Counted from the first letter of the stretch, positions 34,901-46,900 are shown. The stretch is DNA of 64,000 nt from Argopecten irradians (GCF_041381155.1 NC_091134.1:65580969-65644968); one strand, 5' to 3'. Numbers and translations: made by a program. Notes: generated by a model from the letters alone, not told the origin.

Positions 34901-37900
34901 GAAGTTCAAAATGTGTTTTCAAGATGGCGGCTGTTGCGGACATCTTGGATTTCGGATCGACCCGAAAAATAACAACACTTTGTCGGGACCATGTCAGGAT
35001 CATTTCATGCAAGTTTCAGCCAAATCGCACCGGTAGAACTTGAGAAGAAGTTCAAAATGTGTTTTCAAGATGGCGGCTGTGGCAGCCATCTTGGATTTCG
35101 GATCGACCCAAAAAATAACAACACTTTGTCGGGACCATGTCAGGATCATTTCATGCAAGTTTCAGCCAAATTGCACTGGTAGAACTTGAGAAGAAGTTCA
35201 AAATGTGTTTTCAAGATGGCGGCTGTGGTGGCCATCTTGGATTTCGGATCAACCCGAAAAATAACAAAACTTTGTCGGGACCATGTCAGGATCATTTCAT
35301 GCAAGTTTCAGCCAAATCGCACCCGTAGAACTTGAGAAGAAGTTCAAAATGTGTTTTCAAGATGGCGGCTGTGGCGGCCATCTTGGATTTCGAATCGACC
35401 TGAAAAATAACAACACTTTGTCGGGACCATGTCAGGATCATTTCATGCAAGTTTCAGCCAAATCGCACAGGTAGAACTTGAGAAGAAGTTCAAAATGTGT
35501 TTTCAAGATGGCGGCCATCTTGGATTTCGGATTGACCCGAAAAATAACAACACTTTGTCGGGACCATGTCAGGATCATTTCATGCAAGTTTCAGCCAAAT
35601 CGCACCGGTAGAACTTGAGAAGAAGTTCAAAATGTGTTTTCAAGATGGCGGCTGTGGCGGCCATCTTGGATTTTGGATCGACCCAAAAAATAACAACACT
35701 TTGTCGGGACCATGTCAGGATCATTTCATGCAAATTTCAGCCAAATCGCATTGGTAGAACTTGAGAAGAAGTTCAAAATGTGTTTTCAAGATGGCGGCTG
35801 TGGCGGCCATCTTGGATTTCGAATCGACCCGAAAAATAACAACACTTTGTCGAGACCATGTCAGGATCATTTCATGCAAGTTTCAGCCAAATCGCACTGG
35901 TAGAACTTGAGAAGAAGTTCAAAATGTGTTTTCAAGATGGCGGCTGTGGCGGCCATCTTGGATTTCGAATCGACCCGAAAAATAACAACACTTTGACGGG
36001 ACCATGTCAGGATGATTTCATGCAAGTTTCAGCCAAATCGCACTGGTAGAACTTGAGAAGAAGTTCAAAATGTGTTTTCAAGATGGCGGCTGTGGCGGCC
36101 ATCTTGGATTTCGAATCGACCTGAAAAATAACAACACTTTGTCGGGACCATGTCAGGATCATTTCATGCAAGTTTCAGCCAAATCGCACTGGTAGAACTT
36201 GAGAAGAAGTTCAAAATGTGTTTTCAAGATGGCGGCTGTGGCGGCCATCTTGGATTTCGGATCGACCCGAAAAATAACAACACTTTGTCGGGACCATGTC
36301 AGGATCATTTCATGCAAGTTTCAGCCAAATCGCACCGGTAGAACTTGAGAAGAAGTTCAAAATGTGTTTTCAAGATGGCGGCTGTGGCGGCCATCTTGGA
36401 TTTCGGATCGACCCGAAAAATAACAACACTTTGTCGGGACCATGTCAAGATCATTTCATGCAAGTTTCAGCCAAATAGCATTGGTAGAACTTGAGAAGAA
36501 GTTCAAAATGTGTTTTCAAGATGGCGGCTGTGGCGGCCATCTTGGATTTCGGATCGACCCGAAAAATAACAACACTTTGTCGGGACCATGTCAGGATCAT
36601 TTCATGCAAGTTTCAGCCAAATCGCACCGGTAGAACTTGAGAAGAAGTTCAAAATGTGTTTTCAAGATGGCGGCTGTGGCGGCCATCTTGGATTTCGGAT
36701 CGACCCAAAAAATAACAACACTTTGTCGGGACCATGTCAGGATCATTTCATGTAAGTTTCAGCTAAATGGCACTGGTAGAACTTGAGAAGAAGCTCAAAA
36801 TGTGAAAAGTTAACGCACGGCGGACGGCGCACGGCGCACGGCGCACGGCGGACGGCGGACGGCGGACGACGACGGACGAAACATGATGACTATAGGTCAT
36901 CCTGACCCTTCGGGTCAGATGACCTAAAAATTGATGATTTTCCTCTTCTCACCATATTTTGCTAGAAATTCATCATCTTTAGGTTAGAAAAGGCTTGAAA
37001 TGGATTTGGCCGCCAACTTGGAGCAACTTTATATTTTGCATGGATATGCGTAAATACACAATACACAACGTGTGAAAAAACCGCTCAAAAAGTATGATTT
37101 TTCAAGGATTTTTGTGAAAAATGGCGGGAAACTGCATGTAGATGACGTCATAGTGAACATAATTGGCACATGCAGGATATTTTCGGGATGTAATGTGTTA
37201 GCAAATGTATTCAACTGTTATATGGCAAAATATGTTGTTCTTTACTGGAGAATTAATTTTGGGGCCATATTTGAGTCTTAACATACCTTCTCCTTTGGTT
37301 ACATTTCATGAAGAACTCTATGACTAGTAGCGATTTAAAGGACTTTTCTCTATTTCCCCTGGCCTATTGGGCCCCAACCCTCTTGTCCCCGGGGGGTCAA
37401 AGCCAAAATTTATACAGACTATGTTTCCCTTGCCCAAGGATGTTTCTGGCATAATTTGGTTACATTCCATGCATAACTCTATGACAAGTTGCGATGTAAA
37501 GGATATGTTGACGGACATAATGGACACCGCGCAATTACATAAGCTGAGCTTAGCTCACCAGCCCTTCAGCCCAGGTGAGCTAAAACTTGACTGTTAAAAT
37601 GTGCTGTTGGACCAGAGAACCTCCATGACAAGCCGTTAGGGTTTTTACCTATTGAAAGGAAGATATCTGTATTCAAAATAAAGATATCTGTATTTCTACA
37701 ATAATTAGATATATCTGTATATGAATTAGAGATATCTCTATTTGAATTACAAATATATCTAGATATCTCTAATTAATCATGAAATAGAGATATCTCTATT
37801 TCAAATACAGATATCTCTAATTCAATTAATGATATCTTTATTTCAATTAGAGATATCTGCATTTCATTGTAAATAAAGATATCTGCATTTAAAATAAATA

Positions 37901-38510
37901 TATTTTTAATTCAAATACAGATATCTCTACTTCAAATACAGATTATCTCTATTTCAAATGCAGATATCTCTAATTGTTGTAGAAATACAGATATTTTTAT
38001 TTTAAATAAAGATATCACTATTTGAAATAGGCCTAAAGATATCTTATTTGACATAAAATAGAGATATCTATATTTGACTATCAAATAGGAAACCTACTGG
38101 ATACTAATTTTTCCCAATTTCCTACTTAATCGCACAAAAATTCCCAATCTTCACCAGATGGCAATTTCCCAAAATACCCAGGAAAAACACTGAGTTTGTC
38201 TCCGGGTCTAACAAATCATCTGTTGTCTACTAGAAGCGTTATTTGATGAATGTGTCAAGCCCCTGTGCATTGTTTATAAACAAACCTGCGTATCGGAATC
38301 TGTAAAAACACTGTCTTCGATATTTGTTACGATAACAGTGTCTGGTAAATCATCATAAAAATCCGCATCGTTTGGATTCCCCGTGTTACAATCGTTAATG
38401 TCTAAGTCATCATCCAAATCTTCGTGTCCATTCTCGGCCATTTTACAGTCATCACTCTCGGAGTTATTAAATTCAGACGGACTTCCTCGCATTATCCTCC
38501 AATAAAACAC
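31977..38510 (-). CDS. RCAN: Regulator of calcineurin (calcipressin, RCAN family), 4 coding exons
   Basis: Exons in transcript order: 38510-38286, 33494-33321, 32839-32668, 32119-31977 (stop TAA). Phases match (0, 0, 1) and all introns are GT-AG. The product is 237 aa if the first ATG is used; a start at the internal MAENGH is possible. Exon 1 is acidic and ends DLPDTVIVTNIEDSVF. Exon 2 gives the RNA-recognition-like fold (FRYFDESATFNFLKSFRRVR, VNFSHPEYAVKAKLSLHEME). Exon 3 holds the family signature FLISPPASPPVGW followed by INYDLLAAMANLAPG. Exon 4 gives GIIVHICENE and a C-terminal PKLPQTRCPE, corresponding to the PxIxxT-type calcineurin-docking end. RCAN proteins bind and modulate calcineurin in the cytosol. 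The serine-proline motif that is phosphorylated in the family is intact. Intron 1 is 4.8 kb and mostly repeats. Vertebrates have three paralogues; no finer assignment is possible. Confidence 0.95.
32210..32570. repeat. Degenerate CTCTCAAGAAA-type short repeats in RCAN intron 3
   Basis: The motif GTCTCTCAnnAAA or a close variant recurs about ten times at irregular spacing of roughly 20-30 bp (AAAGTGGTCTCTCTAAGG, AAAGTTGGTCTCTCAC and others). It looks like an old, diverged tandem array. The two short plus-strand frames here come from the motif. Confidence 0.5.
32921..33153. mobile_element. MITE with CCCAATAAGC inverted ends
   Basis: The left end CGGTATTCCACCCAATAAGC and the right end, read in reverse, CTGTATTTGACCCAATAAGC are inverted repeats around an AT-rich centre, with GGCGCTTATTGGG and CCAATAAGCTCCCC at the inner edges. 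It lies in RCAN intron 2 and has no coding capacity. Confidence 0.7.
33690..37577 (-). mobile_element. Tandem-cored element, minus orientation, apparently split by a second element
   Basis: About 33710-34170 holds three units of roughly 150 bp. They are the reverse complement of the unit at 49.2-50.4 kb (GGGCCCGCCCTTCCTGCCC; TTACATTCCATGCAGAACTC). About 37280-37510 holds further units of the same kind, and 37540-37577 is the reversed hairpin end (GCTTAGCTCACCAGCCCTTC, then AGCCCAGGTGAGCT). The two blocks are separated by the 146-bp array element (34321-36929) and by about 330 bp of unique DNA. The simplest reading is one element interrupted by a later insertion, but two independent insertions are possible. 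Confidence 0.6.
34321..36929 (-). mobile_element. Tandem-cored element with 146-bp units (about 15 copies) and hairpin end
   Basis: The 146-bp unit runs from about 34560 to 36770. Each copy contains TCAAGATGGCGGC near GGCCATCTTGGA, then TTTGTCGGGACCATGTCAGG. The right end is a GC-rich ACGGCGCACGGCG stretch (about 36815-36880) followed by a hairpin AGGTCATCCTGACCCTTCGG/GTCAGATGACCT (36893-36925). The left end is GAGGCCCAAAGGGCCTTAAC, present twice (about 34325 and 34453). This layout (core tandem repeats, one hairpin end, no protein) resembles the bivalve pearl/Helitron-like non-autonomous elements; the class is inferred. Overlapping 63-residue plus-strand frames are unit artefacts. Confidence 0.8.
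37640..38095. repeat. AGATATCT-rich foldback array in RCAN intron 1
   Basis: Roughly two dozen copies of the self-complementary octamer AGATATCT or a near variant are spaced about 15-20 bp apart with TATTTCAAAT-type linkers. The block is bounded by inverted ends (GGTTTTTACCTATT at about 37640; AATAGGAAACCTACTGG at about 38083). Because unit and linker are both near-palindromic, the whole block can fold on itself in many registers. Confidence 0.75.
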
Positions 38511-39164
38511 AATTCAGTAAATTATAAAAACGTCATAGAATTGATACAATCCATACGTATAACAAACATCCAGTGGCCTGATACTAATGATAGACTTTAC
38601 ATGGTCATAATGGGGCTTCATACGTCAAAACGTCAGGGTGAAATATTGTACGTCATTCCTGGAGCTGTTCCACTTCCAAATTAGTTAGAGTTACTTCCCT
38701 TCCACCATATCACAAGAAGAGGGAGACACTATTTGTTCATACTCACGAATCGAGAAGAGTTTTTAAATATGTAATTTATCAAAATATTTTTAACTTATAG
38801 ACTATAAAACTAGTAAAAAAAAAAATTGTAATAAAACGTAGACACTTTCGGAGTTCAAAAAATGTAAAAAATAAAGTTGAGTACAGCAATTCTAAGTTGA
38901 TAAGGTCACAGTTGTAAATAAACCCTCTAATTTAGATTTATTCATGTGTTGTATTTAAATCTCTGCCTGTATTCATAATATAATAACTATATATTATATC
39001 ATTACAAAATGAAAAAGTCTATATAGCGGTGTTGTAAAAAGAAATACAATGTATATAATTTACCTAGGGAACCATACGTATATTTTGAGAATGCAGCGAA
39101 GTACAATTATTTGTACAACAGTTTGAGTATGTGAATATAGAGTTGTGTATGTCAAACGAAAAAA

Positions 39165-39550
39165 TGACACATGATGATAATGTGGCTGACGGTATTGAAG
39201 ATGATGATGATGAGACTGATTATTGAGGATGACTATATATGGTTGATGATGATCATGTTCTTGTTGTTGTTGATGATTAAGACGAGGGCTATGATGATTT
39301 TGAATTTTACGATTATGACAATGAACATGATGATGTTGATGGATGGTGATGATGATAATGATGATGATGATAATGATGATATTTCATGTTGTTGATGGTG
39401 AATATGATGATTGTGACGATGATGATGATTAGGACAATGATAAATATATTAATGGCGATGATGGCGATGAACATGATGGTGTTGATGAATGGTGATGATG
39501 ATGATGATGATGGTGATATGATAATGATGATGATGATGATGATGAAAGAC
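39165..39550 (+). repeat. (GAT)n/(ATG)n microsatellite region
   Basis: Imperfect GATGATGAT tracts are interrupted by short unique pieces; a piece of about 60 bp around GAACATGATG.TGTTGATG.ATGGTGATGATG occurs twice. Methionine/aspartate-rich open frames here are simple-repeat artefacts. Confidence 0.9.
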
Positions 39551-39665
39551 GGCTGTTCAAATAGCTATTCAATCCATGACGATAACGAATTATTATTTCA
39601 TTATAGATGCAAAATCCCTTGGGATTTCATCATAAAATTATAACCAAATGTATATCATATAAGCA

Positions 39666-40054
39666 TTGAACGTCTTTCAGTTGGCTCTACGGTTTACAGC
39701 ATCCGTATACCACTGTACATTAATTCTAGTCCGCTAAACCTGCCTATATTATTAGGCCTTTTTAGTTTTTTTTTTTTGTCTAATAGAAATATTAGGCAAA
39801 AAAAAATAAAAATTAAAAAAAGCCTAATAATATAGGCAGGTTTAGCGGAATAGAATTAATGTACAGTGGTATATAGCCCGAGATACTCTGGCCCTGACAC
39901 CAGACTTAGACATTATGACAGATAGTGTCTGGTTTAGGGCCCTAAACCAGACACTATCTGTCATAGTGTCTAAGTCTGGTGTCAGGGCCAGAGTATCTCG
40001 GGCTAAGTGGTATACGGATGCTGTAAACCGTAGAGCCAACTGAAAGACGTTCAA
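39666..40054. mobile_element. Composite foldback element with 49-bp identical outer arms
   Basis: The outer arms (39666-39714 and 40006-40054) are perfect inverted copies starting TTGAACGTCTTTCAGTTGGC. Inside lie, in order, a second foldback (39727-39852, ends TAGTCCGCTAAACCTGCC, AT-rich loop) placed at the centre of further inverted sequence (ACCACTGTACATTAATT). After it comes a long near-perfect palindrome (39875-40004). There is no coding capacity. Confidence 0.85.
39875..40004. repeat. 130-bp near-perfect palindrome
   Basis: Two 65-bp arms beginning AGCCCGAGATACTCTGGCCC meet at GGG|CCC without a spacer and differ at a single position. It would extrude as a cruciform or form a 65-bp RNA hairpin. 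The near identity implies very recent origin or gene conversion between the arms. Confidence 0.95.
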
Positions 40055-40120
40055 TTCAAAGACGTTCAAAGACTACATTAATTCACCTTCATAGGCCTAG
40101 GCTTCCTGGCTTTAGTTTAA

Positions 40121-40342
40121 ATTCCGTTATTCCGTAATGCCACCAGTAAATAGGCATAATTAAAACAAATTAAAAGACAAGTCGTTTAAAAAATGGTTCC
40201 TATGTAAATTTTGTAACTTTTTTTATTTTTCAAAGAATTTTCATATAATAATCTGATTTATTTTTTTGTTTAAAAACAGCTTGTCTTTTAATTTGTTTTA
40301 ATTATGCCTATTTACTGGTGGCATTACGCATAATAACGGAAT
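40121..40342. mobile_element. Foldback element, arms about 66 bp
   Basis: The left arm starts ATTCCGTTATTCCGTAATGC and continues CACCAGTAAATAGGCATAAT. The right arm is its inverted copy with a 2-bp difference near the tip. The loop is about 80 bp and AT-rich. No target duplication was identified. Confidence 0.85.
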
Positions 40343-40357
40343 GTACATGGTATACGG

Positions 40358-40517
40358 TAGTCCGCTAAACCTGCCTATATTATTAGGCTTTTTATTATTT
40401 TTTTTTTATTATTTTCCTAATATATAGTCTACAGTATATATAAGTATAGTCTATATATTAGGCAAAAAAAATAAATAAATAAAAAAGCCTAATAATATAG
40501 GCAGGTTTAGCGGACTA
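40358..40517. mobile_element. 160-bp foldback with 9-bp target duplication
   Basis: Ends TAGTCCGCTAAACCTGCC in inverted orientation bound an AT-rich loop. The direct repeat GGTATACGG flanks it (40349-40357 and 40518-40526). A second member of the family lies at 39727-39852. A 9-bp duplication with long inverted ends is typical of Mutator-like elements; that assignment is inference. Confidence 0.8.
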
Positions 40518-40913
40518 GGTATACGGATGCTGTAAACTAGAGCAAACGTACATGTGTATTACACGCGTACACCTACAGGTGCGAGAGCGAGTAGGTACTG
40601 GTAACAGACTCCTTAGACCAGGGGACGTAACTCTGTCATCCTTAACGACATTCGATTTTGTGTTCATTTTTTCTTTTCTTAATATATCCCATCATCTAAA
40701 TTATTTATTCCACTACAAAATATCAAGGTCGTGAATACTAAGACATAATTTAGTCAGTAATAATACAAAATAGGTTGTTGCAAATTAATCTTTGATTCTG
40801 CGCAGAAATGACATTTGAGTCTTCGCGCGGGCTTCCGGTATTGGTTGAAGAATACACATGGTCGACCCCTCAAATTTCTTTCCGGTTTAAAAATAGGTTT
40901 CGGTTGAGCAGTG

Positions 40914-43900
40914 ATGGATAATATACCAGCGGCCATGGACAGACACTTAGACGTGATTCAGTGTCATGAAGGTGAGTTGTTTTAATTCGTGTATTTCGGA
41001 CTTGAAATTCGATTTTTTGACTTAAGAACACAACCTCCTATCTCGGTACACCACTGCTGACTGTTGTACATGTGTTGTGCATGTATTGTTGTCGATGGAA
41101 ACACAGATAACAGTTTTTGAGACTCACGTGGGTGAGGACAGCATGGTTTGTGTTATATATATACACAGATCAAGACTGTAAACACTTTACAAACAAGTCG
41201 TTGAACCAGTTTTCTTCTTGTACATGTACATCCCAAAAGTACTGAACGTCTGAAGTACTGTACAATCTTCTATAGCACAACATATTCTTTGCTAAATTAC
41301 TTTTACTGATTTTACTCAACGTGTATGCAGGAGGATATAGATTTGTAATATTTGTTTCTCATTCTCATCAGTTTCTCATCAGTCTAACATCATTGGGAAG
41401 CCAAAAAAGGCTTGTACAGATGTATAGTGATATTTTACAATAATGGTAAAATATTTAATGTGATTGCTTAAAATCCTTAATAGTACGTCCTAGGTTTATG
41501 TATAATAAAATGTTGTTCCTAGGTTGAAGGTAAAAATTTCGTGGCGTGGTTTTTCCAGTGCTTGTTTAATCTATTTTTGAAAATGTCCAGGTCCTCAGCA
41601 TTGACCACATCAACAGGTAGCTGCGATGACGTAGCTCTGAACGACGGACGGAAGATTTCTGACAGATGGTCGTCGTCAGAGCTACGATTCTGTCCCATAG
41701 TGTTGCAAAATATCCAGCGGTGAAAATGTTACATTTCATGTGTGTCATGTAATTTTGTAATTAAATTCAACAATATCAAACATTTTTAACATAAAATGAT
41801 TATTTATTTACCCAACTCCGTGTCTAAATTATGTTTTAAGCACTTTTGAATTAGTCTGGGGCCTTAGGGAAATCCGTGTGCATTTTCTGAAGAAAGTTAG
41901 CGACTATGTGTAATCTATTATACATGTGTCAGTATTGCAGAAAACGTATGCCTTAATTGTCTCCAAACCCAGCGACGGTGGATTTTTATGACGTACTATC
42001 ATCAACATTTAACAGCTGAATCTGATACAAAATTCTGCATTAACTCCTAAAAAATGATAAATATGATGTTTAATGACAACATAATTATGTATTGAATAAT
42101 TTGTGTCATAGGAAGCCTAAATATTAAATTTAGTGATGCTGAAAAGAACATTTAGGGACAAATTAGCATAAAAAAAGTCATTTCCGCACTTCAAAATTGG
42201 TTTTTGTTTTTTGCATAAATGCTCTCAAATAGGGCTGCTGCGGTTCACCGGTATATTGAGGTATTGCAATGCTGCACCACCAAAAAATATTGTACCGCGA
42301 TACAGTTTACCTGTATCGGTTTCTTACGATATATTTTTTTAGTATCATAATTTCATTAATTTGATATAATTAAAACGTCCTGTTATTAAAACAAAACCAG
42401 CAAGTTGTATTTGTTTTCCTTTCGATGCAGATGTCGGTCAAATGTTTGTAACTAACCTGTATTATGTTCGAATGATTCCAACATTTGCATGACGTTGAAT
42501 ATAAACAATATGACATTAGGCTAGTTTCTGAAATATTATCAAGCTGATTTGCTCCATTAATCAACAATACCGGAATATATAATTCTCTAAACACATTTAA
42601 GGCCCGATGAATACATGGCTGCAAGGATTTTGCCAGCTATTTCAGGCTTCATCCGCCGCCGCCATTTTCGAATTCCTACACGTGACAAAACAGCACTGCA
42701 AGCCGATCAGCCCTTTGAAGTTTAATCACGATCGTAAGCTTATTTTGCCAGGACAATTGTTCTTAAATTTGTTCATTATTTAGGTTCAAAAGTGTTAACT
42801 ATCATGTTTAGTTATTGCATTATTAGGTTACGATCGTCTGTAGCCTATCATTTTCACATTTCTCGTATTTTTTAAAACAAGAACCTCACGTTTGAACATT
42901 TCTGTTACTCAACAACACAGTTCAAATCGATGTAAAACTACATAGCATAGCACTGTATGTTTGTATAATGCAAAGGGTGTTTTTATTATGGAATATGTAC
43001 AAAATAAACACCACATATATTAAGGACAAAATATTGCAATACATATCACAATACAGTTGTTGTGTATCACAATATATCGTGGTACGCTTCTGCCGTATCG
43101 CGGCAGCCCTACTCTCAAATGAGTAAAATTCTAATTTTTCCCATTACGTTTTGTTTGTAATACATCCATCTGGTGTATGTGAAGAAATTGGGTTAAACTT
43201 TGTGACCAAATTCTACTTAAATTTTTTTTAAATCAAAAAATCTTTGCCCTACCCCCAAAAGTCTGTCTCCGATGTCCATCGTCTGTCATGCAACGTAAAC
43301 CATTTATGTTATACTCTAGGCTTCTTTAAAACCAGTGAAGCAAATTATATGTATTTTCAAAGACCTTTTACAGCCTAAAGCTCATCAAAGTCCTTATTAA
43401 TTATATGGTATGGTTCCAATCCCCCCCTGTGAAGTTTTGGACGGATGCTCTCAAGCTGATTCAGAAAAGTAAGAATCATAACCGGCTTACCATGTTATAC
43501 AAGAAATGATTCAATTTGCTTGTAAAGTGCATCTTCATTGGCTAAAAATTTGCTTAATCAGCCCATAAAGGAAAAGATGGTGTCGTCATTTGTAACGTTG
43601 CTTCTGATTAGCTGAGACAATGGCGTTATGATTTCATTGACAAAAAAGTCCCAAAATGAGTTTAGAATTCTGAAGAGGTTATCATTAGTAAATTGAATTA
43701 TATGGATTAACTTCGCGGTTTAATTCAGAGTAAACTAAGATTTTTCTGTTATATCCCCATAACATAAACAAAGTCTTTTCAAGTTAATCCTTACATGAAT
43801 CTTTATATTTTGAAACAGAATTGGAACCCCTTTCTAAGGTGACTGATTTCGGCCATATCGCACTGTCGCATTGCCGACCCCGCCAAGCGATCTTAATCGA

Positions 43901-46900
43901 AATACGACATTGTGCGGAGCGACAGTGCGCCATGCGATAAAATTATCCTGCCACGCGACAAAATTTTTCTGTCAATGCGACAGCATTTTCTGTCGCACTG
44001 GCATATTGTCGCTCTTTGCTTTGCGCATTGTTGCACTGTTACATGATGCAATGTCGCTCTTCGTTTGGTGCGGGGTCGCCAATGCAAAAGTGCGACATGG
44101 CCGAACTCAGCCACCATACTTTTCAGACAAAAGAGGTAAAAGTAAACCTTCAATCACTATACAAGATAAACATTAATATGACTCAAAATTATCTATCAAA
44201 CTTATTACCTTCTTCAGTAGGCTATATAGTAATCCTTACATTTTAAGAAACAATGAAAACTTCATTACCACATCAACGATATCCTTCTTTCCTACTACTT
44301 TAAGAATTACTTTAATTATGGGGAAAGAAAACTTAATACTTTACATACTAAATTAAGACATCAGTGTAGTTTTCTCAAAGATGACCCTTTCCGTGTATAT
44401 TTGGCACCAGGCTCTATTTGAATGCTAACCATTTCTTTTTTGAATGTCAGTTATGCTACTGCGGACAAATATGCTCCAATTTTTAAATGACCTCAATATA
44501 AAAGTTAATTTAAATTTATTACTTTATGGAAATGAAAACTTGGCTTGGTACATGTATATTGTCATGTATTAACTTGTGCAGTCATTTATAAAGTCCAGCA
44601 GAAGATTTTAAACACAATATCATTGTATATCTTGTTATCTTGTATGTTATATGTTAAATTCATATATGTCATTACCTGTGAATATTTCATGCTGATAGAA
44701 CTACATGTACTTTGAAGGTTCCTGGGCTTACTGGAGTGCATTTTCTACCTATAGTATAAACAATGATGAACATGTGTGATGTCTATTGTTTACACAACCG
44801 TTTATTTTACCCAACGACATATAAGCGTACGTATTATACATAGCTTACAGAATACGATAAATAATAGGAACGTTTTACAAGCTAATGAAACATGGCCTTG
44901 CCTAATATGTACACATTAGATCTAAGGCAACGTTTCGGTAGTGCATATGTAGGAAACAGAAATAGGGGTAGGGTGTGTGCATGTAGGAATATACCAGTGT
45001 ATGAATCGTGAACAAAGGAAATATAACATGATAATGTAAAACATGACTTTATGTCTTCCTTAAATTAAAATCACTTTTATGAAGACAGCAGCTGGACATA
45101 TTTGTCTGAGGATGGCAATTCTATAAGATAACTTTATCGCTAACTTTTTCTGTTATTTTAGTTTTGCTTACAATAATGACATAGAATTATTATTTTTGTT
45201 TTTCGGAAACGTTTTATTGCCACATGCGGCGGCCTATGGCAAAGATTACTAAAAATTATGTCTCTTGGTGGAAAACCAACAAGAGCAAGCTTTTAACTAA
45301 CGTTTTTGAATTTGGAATAGCATTTTCATTGGCAATCAAACTAAATCAGAATAGGTGAAAGGAAGATGGTACGTGTAATCTTGATGTTAATACAATTTTG
45401 TCGGCTTCTGTAAGAAAAGAAAAAAAATTGATGCTGCTAATTAATATCATGCACATAGTTTCCTTAGCTATGCTAACGCTTGATATTGCGATTTGTAAAA
45501 AAATATAACAGTTATAGTTAGCGTCAAAACCATACGTTCAGCAGACATACCATAAAAATTTGACGTCGTGTGCATAATGTATATTTAAGCATATGAACAT
45601 ACACTTCTATACTACGTTTTTCAAATGTAAATGCTATTATTGAGAGAGCATTAAATGTGATTTTCCAGTAGGTAACAGGCTTGTGACGAGCCTCTTAGTT
45701 AGATTCCTATATTCTGAACGCCTTGTCAGAAATGGAATTTCTTATTCTACTCATGATTGTTTCTTGCTTATACATTGTTGTAACGATAGAACAAGATATA
45801 TACTGATAGAAACTATCAAAACCACATAAAATTGTCATATTTGTCCAAATGTAGACCGCTAACAACTTGACCGGAAGTCTAGGATGGCACGAAAATGACT
45901 TAAAGGAAATGCCGGCCGGATCCGGAAACAATAATGCTCGATAATATCTACTCCAAACAAAAAATGTTTAAAAATCGGTTTTATGTCCAACATATATTTT
46001 TATGATTTTGATATGTTTGGGTGTTATCAATGGTCTGCGTGATAAATTAAAAACATCAAAAAGTGCTTTATCTTTTGAATATAGTGGAAATATATTACCT
46101 TCACCTCAATTTTAGCAAGGAGTCGGGCGTTATTATTCTAAAAATGCAATAAATGTCGGGATATATCTTAAAACTGTATGCATACGAGTAACACTCATAC
46201 ATTTATTGACTATATAAAACAAGTTTAAGTTATGTTTATGATAAAGGTTACCAGAAAAAACGTTTTATTTTTGGTCTTCTGTGATACGGATATTGGGGTC
46301 ATCGGCCATCTTTATGACGTCATATTGACCACTGGTCGCGACTCCAAGGAACAAGGCATTGTTTTTCTGATGCCCACGGTTGTTCTTAACAAAATGGCAT
46401 ATGCCTTGATATTTCTTCACGAAATGCACACGGAAACTTTTTTTACGCCCTCAGGTACGGGACTAAATGGCTCACATCTTCGACACGGCTCACTTGGCCG
46501 CCATGATGCTTCTCGTTAGAAAGTCTCGCGCTCTAAATATGGCAACTAGTACCATATATGGAATGACCTACAATTATCACTACGAAAGAAATATGATGTC
46601 ACAGTTTTTATCATGAACTTTAAAAATTCTTTTTCTCTAAATTCTAAATAATTTTTACATTTGTTCAGTTTAACTATGTTTATTCTTAGTTTGTTGGCTT
46701 TTTAAAACTTTAAAACATATTTTACCTGTTGAGTGTTTCATTTCATCACGGTTTCCGGTAAATCAAACATGGCAGCGTATTTGAACAGAATATTATACGT
46801 GTGTTGTGTTTGCCTTGGATTTTACCACTAATAGTTGATGAAACATTATAATCGAAAGGTTTGTGAATTGAATATTGATTATAGTTGTCAGAACAGTGCA

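Larger units (their letters stand above)
38511..40913. other. RCAN/WDR77 divergent intergenic region
   Basis: The start codons of RCAN (minus) and WDR77 (plus) are about 2.4 kb apart. The region holds an ATG/GAT trinucleotide tract (39165-39550) and a cluster of foldback palindromes (39666-40526). The 38511-39160 part shows no recognised feature and should include the RCAN promoter. WDR77's promoter should lie in 40527-40913. No TATA box is assigned. Confidence 0.55.

Noticed and set aside
34559-36633. A ladder of 60-63-residue plus-strand frames (MSGSFHASFSQIAPVELEKK)
   Set aside because: One frame per 146-bp unit, each ending in the next unit; identical repeats of a non-coding element.
39171-39643. 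Met/Asp-rich plus-strand frames
   Set aside because: Translation of GAT/ATG simple repeats.
41541-41748. The two 60-residue frames on either strand as genes
   Set aside because: The meaningful frame here is a LINE reverse-transcriptase tail on the minus strand in another register.
46232-46519. A 95-residue plus-strand frame as a gene
   Set aside because: No family resemblance, no splice or repeat support, and it lies in WDR77 intron 1. Nothing sets it apart from chance.
46770-46835. An ATG in good context (ACATGGCAGCG) as a gene start
   Set aside because: The frame ends after about 20 codons and no convincing donor or downstream exon was found.
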